Shown: positions 22,730 to 34,442, numbered from the stretch's first letter. The stretch is 64,000 nt of DNA from Diphasiastrum complanatum (GCA_029204225.1 CM055110.1:46600403-46664402), one strand, 5' to 3'. Program-made: numbers and translations. Notes: generated from the sequence alone by a model not told the origin.

Positions 22730-23888
22730 GATTCTAATGTTTCTTCAACTTTTAGGTTCTGTCCTAAAGCACTTAGCACTCACTTTTCTCTCAACAAATG
22801 ATAGATAAAGAGATCTATGAAGATTTAGGACCCTAAAACACTTCTATCTTGAACCTAGATGGTTTCCAAGCATAGAAAGGAAGATTGAAACACATGCAAC
22901 ACTTTGCACACACTAAGAATGGATTACAAAATCAAACCAACCTGAACACACTCTTGCTTAAGCTCTAAAACTTTCCAGCAAGTGACCAAATCAAGTTATG
23001 GTGTGAAGAGTTACTTGCATTCTTAGAAAATACCCAAAACTAGGATGCCAAGATTACCTAGTAATGAACAAACTTGATCAACATATGATCAACACACTAA
23101 GATATTGATTCAGCCTGTAAAACCACATGTAAACCACACTTCTAAAAGTTTATAAACTCCAGCAAGTGATAAATACAAGATTTAGAGGTGAATGAATGAG
23201 CACACTTAGTGAATCACAAGACTAGCTTCACTATCTTGTCAAATCTTGGTGTTTAGATGTAGATCTAAGATCACTTCACATGAGAATGTTCCTCAACCTG
23301 TTAAGAACCTGAAAACACACTTGCGTAATGGTTAACACCTTCCAGCAAATGCTCCAATCAAATTACATAAGGAGAGTTACTTACATGCTCAACAAAGTAC
23401 ACCAAAATTTATGCCAAAATTGATGACAATCTTTACAATATGCTCTTCACAATGGAGCTTACAATATGTTCACCCAAAAAAGGGGATCTTTCATCCAAAT
23501 GGGAGCTTTGCTCAGCCTTTAGGAGAATTACAACTCACTCAAAAGAGCATTTGTCATCCACTTAAGGAGAAGTTTCATCCACTTAAGGAGAGTGTTCATC
23601 CAAGAATGGAGATTGTCAACAATAGGATTGAAAAGAACATTGTTAGTATTGAATATGCACAAGCCTCACAATCACAAATGATTAGGTGTTATGATCTGAT
23701 CCAAAATAGTTTCTTTTCAGCCTCTGATCTTCAATAGACCTGAAATATGCTTTTGATCCACAAGTTCAACTCACAAAACAAAGGTTAGTAAGATTTGATC
23801 AACAAAGCAATGCAAAATCATGCTAGAACTTGATCAAACATCCAAATATCACCAAAAATGGAATACTTACTGTAAATAGAAGCCAACC
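22730..23888 (-). mobile_element. Long leader of element C
   Basis: An untranslated leader of 1159 bp between primer site and gag, long for a copia element. It contains short repeats (catccacttaaggaga twice near 23560-23590, in plus-strand text) and, antisense to the element, an open frame of 108 codons (23411-23737). Most of it (about 935 bp) is retained in the deleted derivative G, which suggests it carries signals needed in cis such as RNA packaging. That role is inference. Confidence 0.75.
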
Positions 23889-23901
23889 AGCTCTGATACC
23901 A
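23889..23901 (-). promoter_or_regulatory. Primer-binding site of C
   Basis: TGGTATCAGAGCT on the minus strand, directly inside the 5' LTR and complementary to initiator Met-tRNA. Confidence 0.93.
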
Positions 23902-24556
23902 TGTGAAAAATACAGATCCTAAGTGGATCTAAACTCCAAGATCATTGGATTGAATGCTTGCACTCCAAACTACATAAGCTAGGAATTGGCAACACATTCT
24001 ATGCTACCTAGAATGCAAAGAACTTGATCAAAAAGCATTTATCACAAATGGAAACTTCCATAAACATCAAGTGCGGCCCAAAATAGCATTATACAGTCCA
24101 TAATACATCAGCCTATCACTTTTGGAAAGCACCTAAGATCATACACAATAGCTTGAAGACAATACACACAACAATGCTCTCAATGGAGGAAGAAACAATG
24201 ACAATGATCTATTGATCTCAATGAAGCATACAAAAGGTTTCTCCAACCTGTTCTCCACGACTTCCCTACTATTTATGGATGAGGAAGATGACTCTCTCTC
24301 CTCTCTCTAGAAGGTACTTGACCCTAGATATTCCCTATATACGAAAAATAGCTAAAAATGGCTTATATGACCAAAATACATCAAAATGGTCTCATTTTGA
24401 AGGGTATGAAGTTTGACACTTCATCATACTGAAAAAATACAGTAAATAAAAACATTGTGGCCTGGTTCACACGTGTGAAACTCCAGAACCAAAACTATTT
24501 ACAATTTTAGCCAATTTAGGCCTCAAACTAGCTAGGAAATGTTGACAATTTTCACA
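23902..24556 (-). repeat. 5' LTR of C (655 bp)
   Basis: Same length as the 3' LTR and almost identical. One difference is A at 23949 where the 3' LTR has C at 18173. CACACGTGTG lies at 24468-24477. Confidence 0.93.
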
Positions 24557-24886
24557 TTGAATGCTTAACAATCTCATCTATTTGTGATCTAGGCATTGTT
24601 TTGAGATCTTAGCCATTTTGTTTCATGCAATATCATTGTATTTGAGTCAAATTTGGTTTCTTAGTGTACTTCACATGTGCTAAGAGTGTTTGATCCTAAC
24701 TTTGCCTATACTCCATCATTTGATGTGAAATAGATCTTGTTTTAGAGAAATTTGTGTAGCTAGTGAGAATCAATTCACAAATAGTTGCAAGATCTCTCAT
24801 AGGAGGAGATAGTACTCTATTATTTGATCCTATTGAGAGTGTTTAACAACATTTATTGTTCATCATTTGAGTTTTCTTCACTTCAA

Positions 24887-27800
24887 ATGTCTTCAATGGG
24901 TTCATCCGTGTTGGAACCAAGTGAAAGATTGTCCACTTCAAACTATTCAATTTGGAAATTGAGGATGGAGTCCATCTTGATCCTTCAAGATGTGATGGAC
25001 ATAGTTCTTGGACTTGAAGAAGAACAAGTTCTTCAAGAGGTTCAAAAATACAAAAAGAGAGCTAGGATGGCTCTCCACTACATTAAGATGAATGTCTCTA
25101 ATGAGATATTGAGGGAGATAGGTACTTGTACAATAGCCAAAGAAGCTTGGGATTGTCTCAAGACTATCCATGAGGCTAAGAATACCTCTAGGCTTCTCAC
25201 TCTTAGGAATCAAATCTTTCAAAGTAGCCAAAAGAGTGATGAGAGTGCATCTAGTTATGTTTTGAGAGTAAAAGATATTCATAGAGAACTTGCTTGTATT
25301 GGTGATTCCATCAATCAAAATGAGCTAGTTCAAGTCATTCTCAATGGCTTGAGAAGTGAATTTGATAACCTTGTCCAATCCTATGCCATTAAGGAGGAGC
25401 TACCAAGTTTGGAGGCTCTCCAAAGTGTGCTAATTTCGGAACAATAAAGACAAGAGTACAAGCTCTTGAGGATGGACAAGCTTTCTCTCACTCATAATGA
25501 TGGCAAAGCTCTCCTTGCCAAGGATAAGCACAAAGGGAGGAGCAAGAACCAACATCAACAATCCTCAAGCAAGGACAAAGTCAAATCCAAAGACAAAGAT
25601 GAGGAGGAAGAAGATTCCTCTAATGCTTCATCATCCAAGCTCAAGAAGAAGAAGACCAAGTGCATTTATTGTGGCAAAAAAGGTCATTATGCCACCAATT
25701 GCTTCAAGAAGAAGAATCAACTCAAGCAAGCCAACATTACCAATGAGAAGGAAGACACTATTGCACGTGATGGAGAGAAATCTCTTATGGTCTCTAGTTT
25801 CTCATCTACTCCTTTGAAGAAGAAAGGCCTATGGTATATTGATAGTGGAGCCTCTTCACATATGTGTAGCTCCAAGGACTCTTTCTCTTCTATTGCACCT
25901 TATGATGGAGCCAAGAAATCAATATACACTGCAAATGATTATGAATGTCCAATTGAAGAAATTGGGAACATTCCCTTGAAGCTTGCATCCTCTAAAGTTC
26001 TTTCTCTCTCTAGAGTTCTTTATGTACCTAAGCTTACCAAGAATCTTATTAGTGTTGGCCAATTGCTTGATAATGGCCTTGATGTAAAATTCAATGTTGA
26101 TACTTGCACTATCAAGAAGAATGATGAGATACTTGCATTAGGATCTAGATTTGGTGGCATCTATAAACTAGATCCAAATGAGTATGTGAATGCTTGTAAT
26201 GTTGCTCTTGTGAACAAGCTCTCTATGGAGGAATTATGGCATAGGAGGTTGGGACATCCCAACTACAAATCCATGCTCTCTATGATCAAAGAAGCCAAAG
26301 CTATTGGCTTGCCAAAGTCATTCTCCAAGAAGATCAAGCCTTGTGAGGCTTGTGCTATTGCTAAATCTCACAAAAAGCCATTTACAAGACCTTCTATCAA
26401 AAGCAATCATCCTTTGGAGTTAATCCACTCGGATGTGCATTTCTCATCAACTACAAGCAAGGGAGGAGCCACTTGTTTTGTTACTTTCATTGATGATTTC
26501 ACAAGATTCACTTGGATATATCTACTTGCTTCTAAATATATGGTGTTTGATCATTTCCTTAGTTTCAAAGCTTATGTAGAGAAGCAATTCTCATTCAAGA
26601 TTAAAGCTCTTAGAAGTGATGGAGGTGGTGAATATATCTCCAATAAATTTCAAGATTTTTGTGAGATTGAAGGCATTAAAAGAGAGTTCTCTTGTGCCTA
26701 CTCTCCATCTCAAAATGGAGTGGCCGAGAGAAATAATAGATCTCTATGTGAATGTGCAAAATCTATGAGAATTGAGGCATCTTTGCCCAAAGATTTTTGG
26801 GGAGAAGCCATTATATGTGCAAATTATCTTTGCAATAGGCTCCCACATATAGCTCTTAGAGGAAAGTCACCATATGAAATCTTATTTTTGAAGAAGCCTA
26901 AGGTTGATCACTATAGAGTTTTTGGATGCTTATGCTTTGTCCATATTCCCTTGTAGGCAAGGAAGAAGGAAGATCCTGGTGCATGCAAAGGGATTATGGT
27001 TGGATACTCATCCACCAAGAAGGCCTATAGAGTCTTTATACCCTCTACTTCTCAAGTTATTGAAAGTAGAGATGTTGTCTTTCATGAAGATCAACACTCA
27101 TCTTTTGAAGAGGTCGATATCAAGAAATCTATGGATGCATCATCAATTATTGATTTTGAAGACAATCATGATGTGATGGGGTCGAGATTTGAAGAAGACT
27201 CTCCTTGGATTTTTTCACCAAGAAGATCCATGAGAGATAGATCCGAGCCTAAGAGGCTCTCATATGTTGACAAAGGCAAACAAGTGGATCTTGATTCCAC
27301 TAATTATATTTTTTATGTCTCTCATGAAGAGCCAAAGAATGTACAAGAGGCACTCAATACCAAGGAGTGGTATGATGCCATGAAGCAAGAGTATGATGCA
27401 TTGATCACCAACAATACTACTTGGGAGCTTGTGGATCCTCCATCCAACAAGCATGTGATTGGTTTCAAGTGGGTATTTCGGATCAAGTTCAATCGTGATG
27501 GCACCATCAACAAGCATAAAGCGAGATTATGTCACTAAGGATTTGCTCAAATCCATGGTCTTGATTATGAAGAGACCTTTGCACCCATTGCAAAGATGGT
27601 GACAATAAGAATTCTTATTTCTCTTGCTTGTTTTTTCAAGAGGAAGGTGTTCCAATTATATGTATCGTATGCTTTTGTGAATGGTCTTGAGGAGGAGATC
27701 TATATGGAACAACCTCAAGGATTCATCAAGGATGAGTCCAACGTCTGCTTGCTCTTCAAAAGTCTTTATGGACTCAAGCAAGCACCAAGATCATGGTATT

Positions 27801-28870
27801 CAAGACTTAATTCTTTTCTTATCTCACTAGGATGTACTCTTAGTGACTATGATCCTTCCATGTATCTAAAGTTTGTTGATAGCAATATTGTCATTCTTCT
27901 AATTTATGTTGATGACATTATTCTTTGTGGAAGTTGTATCAAGCTAGTTGATGAAACCAAACTAGCACTTGGATGTGAGTTTAAAATGCAAGATCTAGGA
28001 GAGATACATTACATCCTAGGCCTAGAAATTTATTTTTATGAAAATCATGTCTTTATATGCCAATCTAGATATGCTCACTCTATGTTGAAAAAATTCCATA
28101 TGGAAAATTCTAAGAGCATAGATACTCGAATGGAGCAAATTGTAAAAGATCCTAATAAAGGTGATGAAAGATCCTTTGAGGACATCACACTTTTTAGGAG
28201 TCTTGTAGGCTCCTTGATTTGGCTTACCATTACTAGGCCCGATCTAAGTTTTTGTGTGCACAAATTGAGTCAATTTATGCAAGATCCTAAGATCCATCAT
28301 TGGAAGATGGCCAAGAGGATTCTAAGATATGTATCTTCATCTTTTGATTATGGTTTACTCTATAAAAGTGAAGATCTATCCATTGTTGGCTACTCGGATT
28401 CGGACTTTGCAAGTGACAAGATGGATCGAATGTCTATTAGTGCATACACTATCTTTCTTGGAGGCAATCTAATATCTTGGCTTTCCAAAAAGCAAGATAC
28501 TATATCTCTCTCTTCATGTGAGGCCGAGTACAAAGCACTCACTACAACTACCAAAGAGGTGCTTTGGATCAAGAGGTCATTAATGGAGCTAAAGTGCATC
28601 AAGGAAGATGATCTATCAATGATCAAGTGTGATAACATCTCGGCCCAAGCTCTTGCCAATAATCCCATATTTCATGCAAGAAGAAAGCACATAGAAGTGG
28701 CACACCATTTTGTGAGAGAAAAGCTTATTGGAGGAGAAATCTATTTGGAGCATGTCAACTCGTCCTCTTGTATTGCCGATCTACTCACCAAGCCTTTGAG
28801 CAAAAGTGCTTTCATCAAGCATAGATCTAATCTTGGAGTTATATCAAGATCAATGTTCAAATCTTCATAG
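24887..28870 (+). pseudogene. Copia gag-pol of element D, three nonsense codons
   Basis: A single uninterrupted reading phase of 1328 codons including stop, broken only by stops at 25445 (TAA, end of gag), 26954 (TAG, after integrase) and 27536 (TAA, start of RT). Start MSSMGSSVLEPSERL matches element B. Domains: UBN2-type gag, Lys-rich tail, CCHC knuckle with one change (CIYCGKKGHYATNC), protease YIDSGASSHMC, HHCC zinc region, integrase core (HSDVHF, RSDGGGEY, NGVAERNN), reverse transcriptase and RNase H (YSDSDFASD, LSSCEAEYKAL, TKPL). The RT motif that should read QLD...NAFLNG reads QLYVSYAFVNG, so the first catalytic Asp is lost, while YVDDIILCG is intact. No frame shifts. It could not support its own transposition. 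Confidence 0.9.
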
Positions 28871-28874
28871 ATAT

Positions 28875-28888
28875 TTTTTTAGGAGGAG
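28875..28888 (+). promoter_or_regulatory. Polypurine tract of D
   Basis: TTTTTTAGGAGGAG lies immediately before the 3' LTR and after the polyprotein stop; this is the expected plus-strand primer of reverse transcription. Confidence 0.8.
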
Positions 28889-29617
28889 TGTGAAGAATTG
28901 AAAAAGATTATCTATGTTAGATATAGGGGTCTTATGTTTTTTACATCAAGCATCTAGGTGTAGGATGTTGATAGGAACAAATTTGGCATAGATGGCAAAT
29001 TATGCATTTCCACTTGTAATGCCACTATTGAGCCAAAATAGAGTAAGATCATGCCAATTAGAGTGTAGACAAGTGTAATGCTTTTGTTTGATGAATTCTA
29101 AGAGGTCCAATAGGATTTAGAGGTGGAACCATGTGAGGTCCAATAGGAATTTGAGGTGTGCTTGAATATAGTCCAATAGAACTAAGAGGTGCATGGATCA
29201 ATGGTCCAATAGGATTAAGAGGTGACAAAGTATGGTCCAATCATAGTTAAGCATAGTGGTAGCTCGTGGATCTACTAGTATCATTGTACTCCTCATTTTG
29301 AAGCTAATTGATCTGGTGATTATATGGATTTTGTGTGTTATTGGATTTTTAGCTTTCTCTCTCTACTTGAGAGATCATGATGCTTTTTCTCTCTCTACCC
29401 GAGGAGAGCAGCTTGTTTTTACTTAGATTATTTTTTGAATACTTCCCACACGTGTGAGTGAGAGTTGGAAGTGATTGAATGCATGTAGTAGTGTGTTTTT
29501 GCCATAGGATCTAAGATTGATCTTGAATCTCAATCTAGTCTTGATCTTGGTGCATCTACACACCTTAGGAGATTACAAGTACATGTTGTGGACAATCCAC
29601 ACGTGTGAAATTCAACA
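28889..29617 (+). repeat. 3' LTR of D (729 bp)
   Basis: Begins TGTGAAGAATTG and ends AATTCAACA, followed by target duplication AAAAT. The U3 region carries five CCAAT boxes starting at 29107, 29140, 29173, 29205 and 29237. CACACGTGTG occurs at 29447 and 29598, the second only 10 bp from the LTR end. Confidence 0.93.
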
Positions 29618-29712
29618 AAAATGACGTAAATATCTACACTCTTTACATATTATAAAGTGACAATTTGATGACATAAGTCATACAAAAAGAGACATATTAT
29701 ACATCAGAACAA

Positions 29713-29714
<2 letters not shown>

Positions 29715-29765
<51 letters not shown>

Positions 29766-29779
29766 GTGTGTGTGTGTGT
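29715..29779. repeat. (AC)n-(GT)n microsatellite
   Basis: About 49 bases of AC repeat followed directly by 16 bases of GT repeat, so the tract can fold back on itself. It may mark a slippage-prone or assembly-sensitive point. Confidence 0.9.
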
Positions 29780-30899
29780 TTGGCCTCTCTAGTATGACAT
29801 AAGTGCTTATGTCATCCCCATCTATAGAAAAGTTAAAACTAGTCTTTCTTAGGCAAGAAATGCCTAGGCTCAAATTCTAGAGGGATACTTCGTAGCTCGC
29901 AAAATCCAAAATTTCATATTGTGATCATCACTTCAGATATTTTTAAATTTTGATAGCTACACAAATCATGCAGTATAAAAAAGATGATGTGTCAACCAAG
30001 CATTCTTCTTTTTTAATTTATAATTTGTGATATTGAAATATATTAGCAAATGACCCAAATTAAAATCTCTTATCATTTTACATCCTCTCATTTTTCATGT
30101 GCATGGACAAAGAACATGACTAGAGCATGAAATTCAATGAACTCGTTAATTCAATTGAGTAATGTCAACTTGATTAATTAGCAAGTACTTGATTTTTTTT
30201 AGTAAATATAGCATTAAAAAAAATAACAACATGTTTTGTTTTATAAATAAAACAAAAAATGATCAACAAAGTCTCAAATCTAACTTCCACACTATTAAAA
30301 GCATTTCAATTGTAACTAACTGACCTAAATATATATAAGTTATGTTAAATAAAAGTAAATAATCACTAGCGACAACAAACCAATTCTTATGGTTGTGGCC
30401 ACTCTAAATGATTAAATAGGACTATATAAAACGTGGCAAAGATTTACAATTTTCGAGCATCACCTACCTAAGTGATTATTCCAACTCTTTTAAACAACCA
30501 AGTGTGAGCTTAATATAATATATTTTCTTTTTACCACTCAGAGTGCTTAAATACGAAAGCTAAAAAAATCAAATTGTAGCTTGTTTTCAATAATACCAAA
30601 GGAGACATTAATGACTACATTTATTATGAACATCTAAATTTGCAAACGAATCAATTTTTTGGTCACAACTATTGATGAACTTATCTTATATGATTCTCAA
30701 AAGGCCTAGACACATTGTCACTTGATCAATGTGTTGACATTCTTCTTGAAATATCGTTTGTAAAAGATTTCATAATGTCAATTGACCTTTAAGAAATAAA
30801 TGTGTTGTTAATTTTTTTTAAGGCCAGCTAATACCCATTTTAAAGTTCTTTGAAAAGAGAAAATTCCACATCATCATCTTAAAATATAAAAACAAAAAT

Positions 30900-30929
30900 C
30901 CACGTCATCAATTTTTAATGATGACGTGG
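30900..30929. repeat. Inverted repeat with TGACGTGG core
   Basis: Perfect 11-bp arms (CCACGTCATCA and TGATGACGTGG) separated by ATTTTTAA. TGACGTGG is the hexamer-type site bound by plant bZIP factors. It could be a hairpin, a dyad binding site or a small mobile-element end. No nearby gene is recognised. Confidence 0.55.
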
Positions 30930-30987
30930 CATTTTCCATTGGATGTATATAATGTCTTTTGACGGACGTCAGACGTCGCACAAACCG

Positions 30988-31013
30988 TCTCTCTCTCTCT
31001 CTCTCTCTCTCTC
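30988..31013. repeat. (CT)n microsatellite
   Basis: A run of 13 CT units. Confidence 0.9.
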
Positions 31014-31458
31014 ATGGACTCTTCTTTATCAAAAGTTACCAACCTTGACCATGCTATAAATAAACATATACGATTTGATGGTCCTAACCTTTGTTGCCAA
31101 CCCAACCATATATGATACTTTTTAAAAAATATTTTCCCACCAATTTTGGCTGAAAGGGAGCTTCCACGGTACTTCCTACAGAACCACTATATGTAGCTTG
31201 TTGTCGAATGAGTTTTTTCTACTATACGATGAGAAGAAGGTTGGAAGATATGCTCACGATAGAGATTGTGCCCTCCCTGGCTTGAAGTCATCTGCTTCTA
31301 CTCTACGGTATGTGGTTTTGCTCATTTCATATCATTGCTTTCATCTCTTTGCTACATATGAATGGTATCAAGCTTTCTAGGTGATAAATGTGATGGTATG
31401 CCATCCGCTATCCAGCGATGGATCAACGAGGGTTCATACACATTTTTTGTATGACATT

Positions 31459-32113
31459 TGTGAAAAATACAGATCCTAAGTGGATCTAAACTCCAAGATC
31501 ATTGGCTTGAATGCTTGCACTCCAAACTACATAAGCTAGGAATTGGCAACACATTCTATGCTACCTAGAATGCAAAGAACTTGATCAAAAAGCATTTAGC
31601 ACAAATGGAAACTTCCATAAACATCAAGTGCGGCCCAAAATAGCATTATACAGTCCATAATACATCAGCCTATCACTTTTGGAAAGCACCTAAGATCATA
31701 CACAATAGCTTGAAGACAATACACACAACAATGCTCTCAATGGAGGAAGAAACAATGACAATGATCTATTGATCTCAATGAAGCATACAAAAGGTTTCTC
31801 CACCCTGTTCTCCACGACTTCCCTACTATTTATGGATGAGGAAGATGACTCTCTCTCCTCTCTCTAGAAGGTACTTGACCCTAGATATTCCCTATATAGG
31901 AAAAATAGCTAAAAATGGCTTATATGACCAAAATACATCAAAATGGTCTCATTTTGAAGGGTATGAAGTTTGACACTTCATCATACTGAAAAAATACAGT
32001 AAATAAAAACATTGTGGCCTGGTTCACACGTGTGAAACTCCAGAACCAAAACTATTTACAATTTTAGCCAATTTAGGCCTCAAACTAGCTAGGAAATGTT
32101 GACAATTTTCACA
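31459..32113 (-). repeat. 3' LTR of G (655 bp)
   Basis: Starts and ends like the C LTR and carries CACACGTGTG at 32025. It differs from the 5' LTR of G at two positions by eye: C/A at 31506 versus 34503, and agcattTAGC versus TATC near 31597. Confidence 0.93.
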
Positions 32114-32747
32114 CTCCCTCTTCAACATTGGATGCTAGTTTCAACATAGTCTTTGAGCACATTCCAAGATTAGATCTATGCATTAAATATAGGTCCTTTC
32201 CCAATGGTTTGGTGAAGATATCAGCCACACACTCCTTTGAAGAGACATGTTGAAGCTCCACCTCTTTGGCAATGACTTGATCTCTCACAAAATGGTGAGC
32301 AATCTCAATGTGCTTGCTCCTTGCATGAAAAACAGGATTGCTTGCCAAGCTTTGGGCTGAAAGGTTATCACAAAATATGATTGGAGTCTTCTCTGGTTCC
32401 AGCAAGTGAAGATCCAATAACATCCTCTTGATCCAAAGAATCTCCTTGGTGCATGTTGTTAATGCCTTGTACTCGGCTTCGGTGGAAGATAGAGAGATAG
32501 TTGGTTGCTTCTTTGATAGCCATGAGACCACTCCATCTCCAAGATAGATTGCAAAGGCACTTGTTGACTTCCTATCCATTTGATCACCTGCAAAATCTGA
32601 ATTCATAACAAAGTTTTGAGAAAGTAAGAAGGAATTGAGCTTAGCATACCAACTCCTTGGTGCTTGCTTTAGCCCATACAAACTCTTTTGGAGATAGCAC
32701 ACATGATTAGGCTCATCATGTGAAACATAGCCCTCGGGTTGCTCCAT
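32109..32747 (-). pseudogene. G: RT remnant fused to RNase H
   Basis: Starts in RT (MEQPEGYVSHDEPNHVC, LYGLKQAPRSWY) and after SQNFVM jumps in frame to NSDFAGDQMDRKS of RNase H, losing YVDD and about 185 residues. RNase H is otherwise intact (SLSSTEAEYKAL, FCDNLSAQ, VADIFTKP). As in C, the frame runs through the polypurine tract and stops within the LTR. Confidence 0.85.
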
Positions 32748-33469
32748 GTAAATATCATCTTTGCCACGGGTGCAAAGGTCTCATCATAGTCAATACCATA
32801 TTCTTGAGCATACCCCTTTGCCACCAACCTTGCCTTGTACTTGTTGATTGATCCATCTTGATTTGTCTTGATCTTGAAGATCCACTTACAACCAATTGCC
32901 TTCTTGTCCTTTGGAAGCTTTACCAACCTCCATGTGTTGCTTTTGATGAGTGCTTGATGCTCATGATCCATGGCTTGGATCCATTCCTTCTTTTGAATTG
33001 CTTCACCTACACAAGTTGGTTCATCAAAAGAGGTAAGAAAAGCAAAGTTAGAGTTGTCCACCACTTGCTTTCCTTTTTCATCATAGGTTAGCCTTGATGG
33101 CTTAGCCCTTTGCCTTTGAGTCTTCCTTGAAGTTTGCTTTGGAGTGGCATCTCCATCTTCATCCAAGACATCTTGCACATCATGATGATTAGTAGGCACA
33201 TCAACATCAACATCAACAACATTGGAAACATTCTCTTCATGAAAGATGACATCCCTACTTATGACAACTTTCTTTGTAGAAGGAATGTACACTTTGTAAG
33301 CCTTGCTTACTTCACTATAGCCAACAAACACACCCTTCTTTGATGAAGGATCTTCTTTAGTTCTATCATCAAGTGTGATATTGACAAAACATGTACATCC
33401 AAAGATCCTACAATGCTTGACACTCGGCCTTCTACCATAAAGAACCTCATGAGGAGTTTTACCATCCAA
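32669..33469 (-). pseudogene. G: integrase C-term and RT start
   Basis: The 266-codon frame keeps the end of integrase (GKTPHEVLYGRRP, GVFVGYSEVSKAYKVY) and the beginning of RT (KWIFKIK, YDETFAPVAKM), identical over long stretches to C. The second deletion shifts the frame after AKM, so the end (IFTWSNPRAMFH) is the YVSHDEPN region read in another phase. It overlaps the preceding frame for that reason. Confidence 0.85.
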
Positions 33470-33505
33470 GGAAGCACTTGTCCATCTATTACATAGATAG
33501 TTAGC

Positions 33506-34442
33506 TCTTGCTTAAGCTCTAAAACTTTCCAGCAAGTGACCAAATCAAGTTATGGTGTGAAGAGTTACTTGCATTCTTAGAAAATACCCAAAACTAGGAT
33601 GCCAAGATTACCTAGTAATGAACAAACTTGATCAACATATGATCAACACACTAAGATATTGATTCAACCTGTAAAACCACATGTAAACCACACTTCTAAA
33701 AGTTTATAAACTCCAGCAAGTGATAAATACAAGATTTAGAGGTGAATGAATGAGCACACTTAGTGAATCACAAGACTAGCTTCACTATCTTGTCAAATCT
33801 TGGTGTTTAGATGTAGATCTAAGATCACTTCACATGAGAATGTTCCTCAACCTGTTAAGAACCTGAAAACACACTTGCGTAATGGTTAACACCTTCCAGC
33901 AAATGCTCCAATCAAATTACATAAGGAGAGTTACTTACATGCTCAACAAAGTACACCAAAATTTATGCCAAAATTGATGACAATCTTTACAATATGCTCT
34001 TCACAATGGAGCTTACAATATGTTCACCCAAAAAAGGGGATCTTTCATCCAAATGGGAGCTTTGCTCAGCCTTTAGGAGAATTACAACTCACTCAAAAGA
34101 GCATTTGTCATCCACTTAAGGAGAAGTTTCATCCACTTAAGGAGAGTGTTCATCCAAGAATGGAGATTGTCAACAATAGGATTGAAAAGAACATTGTTAG
34201 TATTGAATATGCACAAGCCTCACAATCACAAATGATTAGGTGTTATGATCTGATCCAAAATAGTTTCTTTTCAGCCTCTGATCTTCAATAGACCTGAAAT
34301 ATGCTTTTGATCCACAAGTTCAACTCACAAAACAAAGGTTAGTAAGATTTGATCAACAAAGCAATGCAAAATCATGCTAGAACTTGATCAAACATCCAAA
34401 TATCACCAAAAATGGAATACTTACTGTAAATAGAAGCCAACC
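33506..34442 (-). mobile_element. Leader retained in G
   Basis: About 935 bp of the C leader are kept with very few differences (gattcagcctg in C is gattcaacctg here), including the 108-codon antisense open frame (33965-34291), translated identically in both copies. Confidence 0.8.

Larger units (their letters stand above)
18126..24556 (-). mobile_element. Copia element C, complete and apparently intact
   Basis: A 6431-bp Ty1/copia element on the minus strand, inserted in the leader of D. TTGAA flanks it (18121-18125 and 24557-24561), and element B shows the unoccupied site. In element order: 5' LTR 24556-23902, primer site 23901-23889, leader 23888-22730, polyprotein 22729-18776, polypurine tract GAAGAGGGAG, 3' LTR 18780-18126. 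Both LTRs are 655 bp and by eye differ at only about three positions, so insertion is recent. It is the only element in the window with an unbroken gag-pol. Confidence 0.95.
16143..29617 (+). mobile_element. Copia element D with two nested insertions
   Basis: Complete Ty1/copia structure: 5' LTR 16143-17694, primer site, leader, one gag-pol frame 24887-28870, polypurine tract and 3' LTR 28889-29617. AAAAT flanks both ends (16138-16142 and 29618-29622). Removing the solo LTR and element C with one copy of each duplication leaves about 6.2 kb, a normal copia length. The LTR pair differs at many positions, including a small indel after gagtaaga, so D is clearly older than C. Three in-frame stops make it defective. 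Confidence 0.92.
29618..31458. other. Intergenic stretch between D and G
   Basis: No gene recognised. It holds an (AC)n tract running directly into (GT)n at 29715-29779, a (CT)n tract at 30988-31013, and a perfect 11-bp inverted repeat CCACGTCATCA/TGATGACGTGG at 30900-30929 with an 8-base loop. The minus-strand frame 30908-31105 and plus-strand frame 31198-31380 have no known motif. Base composition and lack of transposon motifs suggest host or very old sequence. Confidence 0.45.
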
